From an uncultured Clostridia bacterium (lineage in GTDB: Bacteria > Bacillota > Clostridia > Oscillospirales > Acutalibacteraceae), in NCBI GenBank assembly GCA_944383495.1, contig CALWPT010000006.1, positions 1 through 35,364 of the forward strand: a stretch of 35,364 nt of DNA, written 5' to 3'. The notes under the pieces were generated by a model. It saw only the letters and a list, made by a program, of their open reading frames with translations, searched no databases and was not told where the DNA came from. Made by a program: the position numbers and the translations under genes. Shown piece after piece: positions 22,623 to 30,671 of this stretch. Position 1 is the stretch's first letter. Each line of letters opens with the position of its first letter.

Positions 22623-24335
22623 TTAAGCTGTTAGCCTTTTGATATCGACGGTCAGCGCGTCGGTTACCGCCTGGGCGCTGGCCCTGTCGGAAGCCACGGC
22701 GGTCAAATAAACCTTGATCTTTGGCTCCGTGCCGGAAGGACGGATGATCGCAGAGGCGCCGTTTTCCAGCTGGTATTGCAGAACATTGGAGCGAGGCAGA
22801 GGGATCACAGACGCTGTGCCTGCTTCCACATCCGTTACTTGAGACGTATCGTAGTCATACCGTTTGACAACCTTAAAGCCAGCCAAAGCCGCCGGCGGGT
22901 TCTCCCGCAGGCTCGACATGATCCGCTTCATGTTTTCCATGCCCGAAACGCCCTCGCAAACAATGTTGAGCTGGGTGTGCTGATAGACGCCGTACTGCCT
23001 GTACAGGCCCTCCATCACGTCGATCAGGGTTTTCCCCTGGGTCTTGTAAAAGGCTGCCATTTCACAAATCAGCATGGCGGCCACCACCGCGTCCTTATCC
23101 CGGACATAGGTGCCCACCAGGTATCCGTAGCTCTCCTCAAATCCCAGAATATACCGCCCCTGTTCGCCCTTGGATTCCAGAAGGCCGATCTGCTCGCCGA
23201 TAAATTTAAAGCCGGTCAGCGTATCAATCACCTTGCAGCCGTAATGGGCGGCAACCTGATCCGCCATGCCGGTGGAAACAATGGTCTTGATCATCACAGG
23301 GCTGCTAGGCAGCGTACCCTTTGCGGCCCGCTGCGACAGGCAGTAGTCCAGCAGCATGACCCCCACCTCGTTGCCGGACATAAGCCGATACTCTCCATCC
23401 TTCAAAACGGCAATCCCCACCCGGTCGCAGTCAGGATCAGTGGCAAGCAGCAGATCCGGCTTTTTCTCCTCAGCCAGCCGCAGCGCGCAGCCAAAGGCCT
23501 CTCGAATCTCAGGGTTGGGGAAGGGGCAGGTGGGAAAGCTCCCGTCAGGCAGTTCCTGCTGCGGCACCACGTAGGTGCTCTTGACCCCGATCCGGTCCAA
23601 GATCGCCCGCACCGGCATGTTTCCCGTTCCGTTGAGCGGCGTATAAACCACCTTTAAATCGGTGTTTTTACAGGCCTCGGAATGAATCTGCTGCGCAGCG
23701 ACGTTGTCCAAATACGCATCCACTACATCCTGCCCGATATAAGATATCATACCTGACTGAAGACAGGCGTTGAAGCTGACCCGCTTGACGCCGGTGAAAT
23801 AATCCACCTTTTCAATGTTCGCCAGCACTTCCTCGCAGGCATTCAGTGTCAGTTGGCAGCCGTCAGGTCCGTAAACCTTATATCCGTTGTATTTGGCGGG
23901 GTTATGGCTGGCCGTGACCACTACGCCGGCGGCGCAGCCCAGCTTTCGCACCGCGTAGGAAAGCATGGGCGTGGGCATCAGCTCCCGATAAATATACACT
24001 TTAATGCCGTTGGCGGCAAAGGTGGAAGCCGCAGCCTGGGCAAACAGTCGGGATTTATTCCGGCTGTCGTAAGCAATGGCGACGCTGGCTCCCGGCGCGG
24101 CCTTTGATATATACTCGGAAAGGCCCTGCGTAGCCCGGCCGACGGTGTAAACATTCATGCGGTTGGTGCCGGCGCCAATGACCCCCCGCAGGCCGCCTGT
24201 GCCAAACTCCAAATCCTTATAAAACCGGTCGGTCACCTCGGCGTCGTTTCCGGATACAGACTGTAGCTCCTTGATCAAATCTGGATCCAATACAGCGTTT
24301 TGCAGCCAGCGCTGTAATTCACCTGCATAATCCAT
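22623..24335 (-). CDS. Phospho-sugar mutase (phosphoglucomutase/phosphomannomutase)
   Basis: A 570-residue alpha-D-phosphohexomutase that interconverts hexose 1- and 6-phosphates. It carries the phosphoserine loop TASHNPAKYNGYK (catalytic Ser near 143), the metal-binding DPDCDR, the sugar-binding GFEESYGYL and the phosphate-binding RPSGTEPK near the C-terminus. The size is that of the long PgcA-type enzymes of Firmicutes. Substrate specificity (glucose against mannose phosphate) cannot be told; neighbourhood with pfkA fits glucose 1-phosphate entry into glycolysis. I prefer the ATG at 24335 because GAAAGGA is nine bases upstream; the ATG at 24344 is a close alternative. It is the first gene of a three-gene unit. 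Confidence 0.92.
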   Translation of the reverse strand: MDYAGELQRWLQNAVLDPDLIKELQSVSGNDAEVTDRFYKDLEFGTGGLRGVIGAGTNRMNVYTVGRATQGLSEYISKAAPGASVAIAYDSRNKSRLFAQAAASTFAANGIKVYIYRELMPTPMLSYAVRKLGCAAGVVVTASHNPAKYNGYKVYGPDGCQLTLNACEEVLANIEKVDYFTGVKRVSFNACLQSGMISYIGQDVVDAYLDNVAAQQIHSEACKNTDLKVVYTPLNGTGNMPVRAILDRIGVKSTYVVPQQELPDGSFPTCPFPNPEIREAFGCALRLAEEKKPDLLLATDPDCDRVGIAVLKDGEYRLMSGNEVGVMLLDYCLSQRAAKGTLPSSPVMIKTIVSTGMADQVAAHYGCKVIDTLTGFKFIGEQIGLLESKGEQGRYILGFEESYGYLVGTYVRDKDAVVAAMLICEMAAFYKTQGKTLIDVMEGLYRQYGVYQHTQLNIVCEGVSGMENMKRIMSSLRENPPAALAGFKVVKRYDYDTSQVTDVEAGTASVIPLPRSNVLQYQLENGASAIIRPSGTEPKIKVYLTAVASDRASAQAVTDALTVDIKRLTA

Positions 24336-24369
24336 CCAATTCATTCCTTTCAAGACGCTAATCTCATTT

Positions 24370-24398
24370 ATTATAATACGATTTTTCACAAATTACAA
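24370..24398 (-). promoter_or_regulatory. Promoter of the phosphohexomutase-pfkA unit
   Basis: On the minus strand TTGTAA (24398-24393) and TATAAT (24375-24370) are 17 bases apart, about 35 bases before the gene start. Confidence 0.72.
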
Positions 24399-24520
24399 GC
24401 GGCAAACCATACATTTCTACTAGAGAGCAAAAAATTCATGATAGGCTAGATTGGCAAAGACAAAACCGCAGCGCGGTTCTGCAAAGAAGCAGAAATTACC
24501 GAATTCTTATCCGAAAACCA

Positions 24521-24549
24521 TTGACAAAAATGTGTATTTACCATACAAT
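24521..24549 (+). promoter_or_regulatory. Near-consensus promoter of the XRE gene
   Basis: TTGACA at 24521-24526 and TACAAT at 24544-24549 are separated by exactly 17 bases, about 80 bases before the gene. It is one of the best promoters in the window and lies in an AT-rich patch. Confidence 0.82.
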
Positions 24550-24564
24550 TATCGTTGCAAAAAC

Positions 24565-24588
24565 GACATATTTTGTTAAATAAATGTC
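24565..24588. promoter_or_regulatory. Possible operator of the XRE regulator
   Basis: GACAT (24565-24569) and ATGTC (24584-24588) form an inverted repeat with a 14-bp AT-rich centre, placed just after the promoter. This is a position where self-repression by the downstream helix-turn-helix protein would work. No protein-binding evidence exists. Confidence 0.35.
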
Positions 24589-24627
24589 ACATTTTTTCGG
24601 CGCATAGCAGAAAGGAGGGGAGAAAAT

Positions 24628-24837
24628 ATGAATAGCGTCGGAATTCGGAATGGGCGGCTGGAGCAGTTGCGCCGGGAAAAGGGGCTTTCCCGCAGGGCGC
24701 TTGCGGCGCAGCTGCAGCTGCGGGGCGTGGATGTAGGCCAGGGCGTTGTGGCCCGGCTGGAGTCCGGCGAGCGAAAGTGCTCCCAGGCGGAAAGCATAGC
24801 CCTGGCCGATATTTTTGGCGCGGATTGGCAGAAGTGA
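24628..24837 (+). CDS. Small XRE-family DNA-binding protein
   Basis: A 69-residue protein that is essentially one Cro/C1-type helix-turn-helix domain: RLEQLRREKGLSRRALAAQLQ, then VGQGVVARLESGERKC as the recognition part with the LESG turn, then ALADIFG. There is no effector or dimerisation domain, so it should act as a small repressor. AAAGGAGGGGAG precedes the ATG. A perfect hairpin terminator follows, so the gene is monocistronic on the plus strand between two minus-strand units. Its target is unknown; its own promoter with an inverted repeat is the obvious candidate. It has no visible tie to the phage cluster. Confidence 0.8.
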   Translation: MNSVGIRNGRLEQLRREKGLSRRALAAQLQLRGVDVGQGVVARLESGERKCSQAESIALADIFGADWQK

Positions 24838-24866
24838 AGCGGGAGGCTTTGAAGGCTAGAACAATT

Positions 24867-24910
24867 AACCGCCTGAGAAGGACGACGTCCTTCTCAGGCG
24901 GTTATTTTAT
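24867..24910. terminator. Long palindromic terminator between XRE gene and mscL
   Basis: A 16-bp perfect stem with a 5-nt loop (24867-24903) is followed on the plus strand by ATTTTAT. It ends the XRE transcript. On the minus strand the bases after it (TTAATTGTT) are less T-rich, so it may only partly stop the mscL operon. Confidence 0.75.
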
Positions 24911-25009
24911 GTTAGGCTTTTTGCAGTCCCAAGCAGCGGCTTTGCCTCTCAGAGTCTGAGGCCTTCGCCCGGCGCCCGCCCTTATTTGGGGCAGCCGGAA
25001 ACGGCGTTT

Positions 25010-25570
25010 TTATAGCTCGGTGGCTTCTGCTTCCTGTGCCTCCTTTGCAGTTTCCTCCAGGACACTGGTGCAATGGGGGCAGCGGGTAGCCGCCGCCGGA
25101 ATTTCCGAACAGCAAAAAGGGCAGGTCTTGACAGTGGGAACCACAATCTCTACCGGCTCCGCGCTGTCATGCCGCAGATGAGGGATTTTGACCTCCTTCA
25201 GCTTGTTCAGCACCTTGATGATCAAAAAAATTACCAGCGCCATGATGAGGAAGTTGAGCACCGCCGTCAGGAACGAGCCGTAGGCGAACACCGGCAGGTT
25301 CAGCGTATCCCTGACATAGGCGATATCCCCCAGCTTGGCCGCGTCCACGCCATCCGGCGCCGGCTTTAAGATCAAGAAGCGGCTGGTAAAATCCAGGCCG
25401 CCGGTCAACAGCCCCACAAAGGGCATGACCACATCCTTGACCAGGGAATTAACGATGGACTGAAACGCCCCGCCGATGATAATACCCACGGCTAGATCCA
25501 CCACGCTGCCCTTCAGTGCAAACTCCCTGAACTCTCCCCAAAAGCCCTTCTTCCCTTTGTCCTTCTTCAT
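25010..25570 (-). CDS. mscL: Large-conductance mechanosensitive channel with zinc-ribbon tail
   Basis: A 186-residue MscL, the pressure-relief channel that opens on hypo-osmotic shock. FREFALKGSVVDLAVGIIIGGAF (about 14-36) is the family signature in the pore helix, and the second helix is at about 102-121. Standard MscL is about 130-150 residues. Here a C-terminal extension carries two CxxC pairs (C150, C153, C164, C167), a rubredoxin-like zinc ribbon, then an acidic tail. I recall similar tails in MscL of several Clostridia, so it is not unique. It might form a cap or sensor on the cytoplasmic bundle. It is the last gene of the long minus-strand operon. Confidence 0.93.
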   Translation of the reverse strand: MKKDKGKKGFWGEFREFALKGSVVDLAVGIIIGGAFQSIVNSLVKDVVMPFVGLLTGGLDFTSRFLILKPAPDGVDAAKLGDIAYVRDTLNLPVFAYGSFLTAVLNFLIMALVIFLIIKVLNKLKEVKIPHLRHDSAEPVEIVVPTVKTCPFCCSEIPAAATRCPHCTSVLEETAKEAQEAEATEL

Positions 25571-25576
25571 TGGCCC

Positions 25577-26263
25577 TTACCCCCTGTACGGCATAACGTA
25601 AAATAAAATGCAGAAAAACTGCAAAATGCTCCCCGCCAAAACGAACAGGTGAAACACCGAGTGCATATACCGCACCCTTTTCCCCACGCCATACAGCACC
25701 GAACCCACCGTGTACGCCAGCCCTCCCGCAATGAGAAGCCAAAAGGCGGGCCATGGGATGGCGTCCAGCAGCGGCCTGATGGCAAACACCACGCACCAGC
25801 CCATGCCGATATAGCAGATCATGGAGAAAACCTGGAATTTCTTCATGTCGATGGAATTAAGGGTAATCCCCAGGGCCGCAAACCCCCAGACAATGCCGAA
25901 CAGCGTCCACGCTACGCCGGGGCTGTTGACCCGGAAGGCCCCGCCGATGGTCAGAGGCGTGTAGGTCCCCGCAATCAGCAGATAAATCGAGCAATGGTCG
26001 ATGATCCGCATGACCTTTTTGGGCGTGCTGGGCCGCAGACCGTGGTAAATGCTGGACATGCAGTACAGCACGATCATGGCGCCCCCGTAAATCGCGCCGC
26101 TGACCACGCCCCAAACGTTGCCGTTCACCGCCGCCATCACTACGCAAAGCACCAGCGCGGCAATGGCCAGCGCCCCGCCCACGATGTGGCTGACCATATT
26201 CATAATCTCCTCCGCCTTGGTGTAGGACGGCAGGGCGCGATCCTTCAGCTTTTCCCGCTTCAA
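25577..26263 (-). CDS. Hemolysin III family membrane protein
   Basis: A 228-residue seven-helix protein of the hemolysin III / PAQR superfamily. Conserved points are the N-terminal EEIMNMVSHIVGG, the SSIYHGLRPSTPKKVMRIIDHCSIYLLIAGTYTPL block near 67-101, and a C-terminal histidine in HSVFHLFV; the Ser, Asp and His residues line a metal site in this superfamily. Despite the name, haemolysis is unproven for most members, and ceramidase-like hydrolase or lipid-sensing roles are proposed. The start is TTG at 26263, because the YTKAEEI region upstream of the next ATG belongs to the conserved N-terminus and GGAG lies upstream. It is four bases from the Ddl-like gene. Confidence 0.88.
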   Translation of the reverse strand: MKREKLKDRALPSYTKAEEIMNMVSHIVGGALAIAALVLCVVMAAVNGNVWGVVSGAIYGGAMIVLYCMSSIYHGLRPSTPKKVMRIIDHCSIYLLIAGTYTPLTIGGAFRVNSPGVAWTLFGIVWGFAALGITLNSIDMKKFQVFSMICYIGMGWCVVFAIRPLLDAIPWPAFWLLIAGGLAYTVGSVLYGVGKRVRYMHSVFHLFVLAGSILQFFCILFYVMPYRG

Positions 26264-26265
26264 GC

Positions 26266-27447
26266 CTATTTTTTCACTCCCTTGGCGCCCAGCGCGCCGC
26301 CGGAAGCCAGAATATTGGTATCGAAATCAAAGGACAAATTCTCCCGGCTGCGTTTGCGCTTGAACGCCAGCTCCACCAGCCGGTCCAGCAGCGCGGAATA
26401 GGGAACGCCCTTGGGCTCCCACAAATAAAAGGACAGAGAGCCGGGGATGGTGTTGACCTCGTTGACCAGCACCTGGTTGTCGTTGTCCCCATCCAGCATG
26501 AAATCGATCCGCACCACCCCGTTGCAGCTAAGGGCTTTGAAAGCCCGGCGGGCATAATCGGTGATCCGGGCTTCGGTTTCGGGGGGGATCTCGGCGGGAA
26601 TCCGCCGCTTCAACGAGCTCATGCCCTTGCTTTTACCGCCGCCGGACAGATACTTATCCGCGTAGGACAAAATTTCGTCGCTCATCACCGGCTCTTCGCA
26701 GACCGACGCTTCGCATTCGTCTGCATCCCCCACGACGGAGCAATTGATCTCCCGCAGGCTGGTCACCGCCCGTTCCACCAGCACCTTATCCGCATAGGCC
26801 AGGCTTTCCTCTACGCCGGAGAACAATTCTTCCTCTGTTTTCACCTTGACGATGCCCACGCTGGAGCCCAGATTGGCGGGCTTGACAATGGCGGGATACC
26901 CAATTTCCTCTCCGATGCGCGCCCGCAGCGCGTCCCGGTCTTCCACCCATTCCCGGGCGGTGAAGGACACACAGGGCAGCACGGGAATCCCCGCTGCCGC
27001 CAGCACCTGCTTGCAAACGGCTTTGTCCATTCCCAGTGCGGCGGAGAGCACATCGCACCCCACGTAGGGAATCCCCAAAAGCTCAAAAAAGCCGGCGATG
27101 GATCCATCCTCGCAGTTGGTGCCGTGAACGATAGGAAAGGCAAGGTCCATGACGGCGACGGGCCTGCGCCGGCCAATACCGCCCTTCACGTCGAGCAGCA
27201 CCGCGTCTTTCCCTTCCTTGACCACCGTCACCTGGCGGCAGGCGGATAAAAGAGCCGGAATGTTCTTGAATGCCTCGATGTCCAGCAGCTTTTCGCCGGT
27301 GAAAAGCTGCCCTTTTTTGGTTATGTACACGGGGATCACATCGTATTTTCCCCGGTCTAAGGCCGCCATGGCCTGCACCGCGGAAATGACCGCGATTTCA
27401 TGCTCCACCGACATGCCGCCGAAGAATACTCCGATTCGCGTTTTCAA
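26266..27447 (-). CDS. D-alanine-D-alanine ligase family enzyme (Ddl-like, atypical C-terminus)
   Basis: A 393-residue ATP-grasp ligase. GGMSVEHEIAV near 10-20, HGTNCEDG at 108-115, the ATP-binding KPANLGSSVG at 189-198 and RIDF at 313-316 are Ddl marks. The omega-loop SYADKYL (261-267) resembles the DYEAKYL of true D-Ala-D-Ala ligases. The product-binding loop differs: NEVNTIPGSLSFYLWE at 329-344 lacks the usual GFT after NT-PG. The protein is also about 30-40 residues longer at the C-terminus. It probably joins a D-amino acid dipeptide or similar; the exact acceptor is open. TTG 27447 is used, with a GGGGGA site. The MurF-like gene is directly upstream, which suggests a pair. Confidence 0.82.
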   Translation of the reverse strand: MKTRIGVFFGGMSVEHEIAVISAVQAMAALDRGKYDVIPVYITKKGQLFTGEKLLDIEAFKNIPALLSACRQVTVVKEGKDAVLLDVKGGIGRRRPVAVMDLAFPIVHGTNCEDGSIAGFFELLGIPYVGCDVLSAALGMDKAVCKQVLAAAGIPVLPCVSFTAREWVEDRDALRARIGEEIGYPAIVKPANLGSSVGIVKVKTEEELFSGVEESLAYADKVLVERAVTSLREINCSVVGDADECEASVCEEPVMSDEILSYADKYLSGGGKSKGMSSLKRRIPAEIPPETEARITDYARRAFKALSCNGVVRIDFMLDGDNDNQVLVNEVNTIPGSLSFYLWEPKGVPYSALLDRLVELAFKRKRSRENLSFDFDTNILASGGALGAKGVKK

Positions 27448-27476
27448 TTGAATTCCCCCATTTCAAGGTCTATGGT

Positions 27477-29024
27477 TCAGCCGGCGTAATTGTCCGGCAG
27501 GTCGTTTTCAAACAATACCACCGTGTTGGCGTCGCACACCGTGCGCAGGTGAGCAAGAGCGTCCCCAAAGGTTTTCATCACCAAAAGGCATTCGCCGCCT
27601 GCGGCCTTGGCCCCCGCCAGCAGGGGAACCGACCGTTTTTCCCCCACAAAAATGGAAAAATCGGCATTTTTGGCGCAGGCCTCCCCCAGCCTGCGGTTGC
27701 ATTCCTCCTCCCGCTCCCCCAGCTCCACAAGCCCGGGGGTGACGACGATTCGGGTCATGCCCTCAAAGGAGCCCAGCACCCGCAGGGCCTCCAAGCTCCC
27801 CTCAGGGTTGGCGTTATACGCATCGTCAATCAGCAGCGCGCCGCCCAAAAAGGGCTTGGGCTCCAGCCGGTGGGGGGCAGGCTTCAGCCGGGACACGGCG
27901 AAGGCAATGTCCCTTGCCGGCGTCTGCAAATGGAGCGCCACCGCCGCCGCCGCCAGAATGTTCAGCACATTGTGGGTTCCCAGCAGCCGGGTGGTGACGG
28001 GAATCTCTGTTTCTCCGGCGTGAATGGTGAACCGCAGGCCCTCCCGGGAAACGGAAATGCCGTCGGCAAACACATCCCGGCCGGAATGCTCAGTGCCGTA
28101 CCGAATCCCCGGCATTCCAGATATTTTTTCCGCTATAAACGGGTTATCGGCGTTGTAAAACATCATGCCGTTTCGGGAAAGCACGCTGTCCGCCAGCTCA
28201 AACTTGGTTGTCACCACGTTTTCCAGGGACCCGAAGGTGTTAAGGTGCTGGGGACCGATGGAGGTGATCACCCCTATCTCCGGCTGAACCAGCCGGCAGA
28301 TTTCCTCGATATCCCCCTGCTTTTTCGCCCCCATCTCGGCGATGAACAGCTGGGTTCCGGGCCGAAGGCGCTCTCTTATGGTCCGCACCACGCCCAATAG
28401 GGTGTTATAGCTTTCCGGGGTGATGAGAACGTTATATTTTTCGCTTAAAATCCGGCCCAAAATATACTTGGTGCTGGTTTTGCCGTAGCTCCCCGTCACG
28501 CCGATCACGCGGACGCCGCTGTCCTTCAAAATCCGGCGGGCGTCTCCCACGTACCACCCCGCGATGGCCTTTTCCATTGGGGCGTTGATGAGGTTAACCA
28601 GCATGGCGAAAAAGGGCATCAGGCACACCGCCGCCATGAGAGGCAGCGCCCAGAATCGGTTCCAAAAGCTCCCCGCCGCGGCAGCGCCCAACAATAAAGC
28701 GGCCGTGACAAACATCCGCTTGATCCGGGCAGTAAACACCAGCTTTTTCTTGGCATGGCGGATTTTCTGCACGGCGAATACCCCGCGGATCCCGCCCGTG
28801 ATTGCCGCTGTGATGAGAAACACCACGTCCCATCCCAGCAAAAACAGCGCCGAAAGCCCGGCGGCGCATAAAAGAGAACACACGGCGACGCCCGAAAACG
28901 CGCCCCGCAGGTACTCCCAAAACCGGTTGTTATAATAAGAATTAAGCTGCAAAAAATGCAGCTGCCGTGTGAGGGCAACCAGGGCCGCCAGCGCCAGCAG
29001 CACCGCCGCGATTCCAACAATCAC
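27477..29024 (-). CDS. Membrane-anchored MurF-like ligase
   Basis: A 515-residue Mur ligase. The first about 145 residues hold four or so membrane helices, an unusual addition for a MurF. The ligase core follows with the ATP loop GSYGKTS at 178-184, then NTLLGVVRTIRE, IAEMGAKKQGDI, SIGPQHLNTF, and a C-terminal IDDAYNANPEGSLEAL that is very MurF-like. MurF joins D-Ala-D-Ala to the UDP-linked muramoyl tripeptide. This copy would act at the membrane with the Ddl-like enzyme next to it. The start is GTG at 29024, with GGAGG seven bases upstream and a GTGA overlap with the hydrolase stop. Whether the genome has a second, ordinary murF is unknown. Confidence 0.8.
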   Translation of the reverse strand: MIVGIAAVLLALAALVALTRQLHFLQLNSYYNNRFWEYLRGAFSGVAVCSLLCAAGLSALFLLGWDVVFLITAAITGGIRGVFAVQKIRHAKKKLVFTARIKRMFVTAALLLGAAAAGSFWNRFWALPLMAAVCLMPFFAMLVNLINAPMEKAIAGWYVGDARRILKDSGVRVIGVTGSYGKTSTKYILGRILSEKYNVLITPESYNTLLGVVRTIRERLRPGTQLFIAEMGAKKQGDIEEICRLVQPEIGVITSIGPQHLNTFGSLENVVTTKFELADSVLSRNGMMFYNADNPFIAEKISGMPGIRYGTEHSGRDVFADGISVSREGLRFTIHAGETEIPVTTRLLGTHNVLNILAAAAVALHLQTPARDIAFAVSRLKPAPHRLEPKPFLGGALLIDDAYNANPEGSLEALRVLGSFEGMTRIVVTPGLVELGEREEECNRRLGEACAKNADFSIFVGEKRSVPLLAGAKAAGGECLLVMKTFGDALAHLRTVCDANTVVLFENDLPDNYAG

Positions 29025-29794
29025 AAAAACGCCTCCAGTATGCTCTCCACCTGCCCCGGCCGCTCCAAAAACGAGTAGTGCCCCGCGCCGCTGACGACGC
29101 ACAAGCCCGCGTCGGGGATCAGGTGCTCCATAATTTTTCCATCGGATAAGGGGGTGGCAGTGTCCTTCTCGCCCCAGATGAGCAGGGTGGGGGCTTTGAT
29201 GGCAGGAAGAACACTCCGAATATCCTCATTCACCAGCCTCACCAGCGTCTGCCGCATCACGGGCGGGGCGGCGTTATAGTCCGCCGAGCCAAAATAAGCG
29301 CGGACGCGGTCAAGCATGCCGGCCGTCCATTTTCGCAGGCCCGGCAGGGTCAAGAACCACTTAGCGGTTTTGAAGCTGTAAAGCCGCAGCTTTTGCCCAG
29401 CGGTTTTTTTCTGCTTCAGCCCCGCCGCGCCGAACACGACGATTTTAGGCGGGGCAAGCAGCCCCTTTCCCGCCATATAAAGGGCCATGCGGCCCCCGTG
29501 GGAATGGCCGAACACCATGGGATTTTCAAGCCCCGCCTGCTTGATAAACGCGAGAATAAAATCCGCGTATTCCGCGACGCCCCAGGGCTCCTTCAAAATC
29601 TCGCTGCCGCCGCAGCCGGGGAAATCCACCGCCGTGAACCGGAACCGGTCCGAAAACGCCGCGATGATCCGGGCGTACACCTCCATGGAGGAGCCCCAGC
29701 CGTGAAGCAGCAAAATGTCCGGGCCCGACCCGGTGACCTCATAGTGAACCGAAAGACCCTGCACCGTGGTTTCCACAGCCGTTTCCCCTTTCAT
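29021..29794 (-). CDS. Alpha/beta hydrolase
   Basis: A 257-residue hydrolase of the alpha/beta fold. The oxyanion motif LLHGWGSS, nucleophile elbow GHSHGG (Ser near 98), acid residue in IWGEKDT and the catalytic histidine in GAGHYSF are all present, so it should be active. The substrate is unknown. It sits directly before the MurF-like gene and overlaps it by four bases, so a role in the same process is plausible. The ATG at 29794 has only a weak ribosome-binding site; a GTG at 29776 with AAAGGGG eight bases before it is a good alternative. A TATAAT box upstream of it hints at an internal promoter, with a poor -35. Confidence 0.85.
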   Translation of the reverse strand: MKGETAVETTVQGLSVHYEVTGSGPDILLLHGWGSSMEVYARIIAAFSDRFRFTAVDFPGCGGSEILKEPWGVAEYADFILAFIKQAGLENPMVFGHSHGGRMALYMAGKGLLAPPKIVVFGAAGLKQKKTAGQKLRLYSFKTAKWFLTLPGLRKWTAGMLDRVRAYFGSADYNAAPPVMRQTLVRLVNEDIRSVLPAIKAPTLLIWGEKDTATPLSDGKIMEHLIPDAGLCVVSGAGHYSFLERPGQVESILEAFL

Positions 29795-29863
29795 GAAAGT
29801 TTTCCCAGTAGTTTATTATATACGAAGCGGCGGGAAAAATGAAGTCAAATCCCGCCGGTTCCG

Positions 29864-30667
29864 TCACATTTTCAAAATTTTCCTGGCGTTTTCCGCAAAA
29901 ATTTTCTTTTGATCCGCCGCGTTTTCACAAAACGCCTCCACAAAGCGGATCCCGTCCGCCGGGTCGCTCCAGGGCAGGTCGCTGCCGAACAGGATGTGAT
30001 CCGCTCCGTGAACCATTAACAGTTCCTTGGCATAGGGCAGAGGCATGATCCCATAGCAAAAGGACGTGTCCAAAAACACGTTTGTCCCCGCCAGGTGCTC
30101 CAGCACCTCATCCCACAGCAGATATCCGCCGAAATGGGCCGCCACCACCGGCGCGCCCCGGAAGGCGGGCAGCGCCGCTTTCAGCCGCGGGGGCGGGCAG
30201 TGCACCGGCGGGGGATACCCGATGTCCGCCCCGGCGTGAAACACCGTGACCAGCCCCAGCTTGCCGATGGTATCGTACACCTCCGCCATGGCGGGGTCGT
30301 CCACAAAGAATCCCTGGTATTCCGGGTGGAGCTTGACGCCCTTCAGTCCCAGTTCCTTGATCCGGTAGAGCTCCTCGATCTGATCCGGCGCGTTCGGGTA
30401 AATCGAGCCGAAGGGAATCAGCCTCTCGCTGGCCAGGGACGCGGCAAAATCATTGACGTTTTTCTGCTGCTTTGGATTGGTGGCGATACTCATTATGCAG
30501 CTTTTATCGACGCCTGCCGCCTCCATGCGGGCCAGCAGGCCCGGCGCCGTCCCGTTCGTGCAGGGGCGAAGGCCGCCGGACGCGGCCGACAGGCTCTCCA
30601 TGGCACGGGCGGCTATTTTTTCCGGGAAGCAATGGGTGTGAAAATCAATTCTCTCCAACGCTCTCAC
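29864..30667 (-). CDS. Amidohydrolase family metalloenzyme
   Basis: A 267-residue TIM-barrel amidohydrolase (Amidohydro_2 type). The metal ligands are visible: HTH in DFHTHCFPE (His residues 10 and 12), the HPEYQGF lysine/histidine region near 130, FHAGAD near 160, AAHFGG near 194, and the final aspartate in FGSDLPW. Related enzymes decarboxylate or hydrolyse small carboxylated rings and lactones, but the substrate here cannot be guessed. The start is GTG at 30667 with AAGG five bases before it, overlapping the end of typA. It lies four bases after typA, so it is translated from the typA transcript. Confidence 0.82.
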   Translation of the reverse strand: MRALERIDFHTHCFPEKIAARAMESLSAASGGLRPCTNGTAPGLLARMEAAGVDKSCIMSIATNPKQQKNVNDFAASLASERLIPFGSIYPNAPDQIEELYRIKELGLKGVKLHPEYQGFFVDDPAMAEVYDTIGKLGLVTVFHAGADIGYPPPVHCPPPRLKAALPAFRGAPVVAAHFGGYLLWDEVLEHLAGTNVFLDTSFCYGIMPLPYAKELLMVHGADHILFGSDLPWSDPADGIRFVEAFCENAADQKKIFAENARKILKM

Positions 30668-30671
30668 GACC

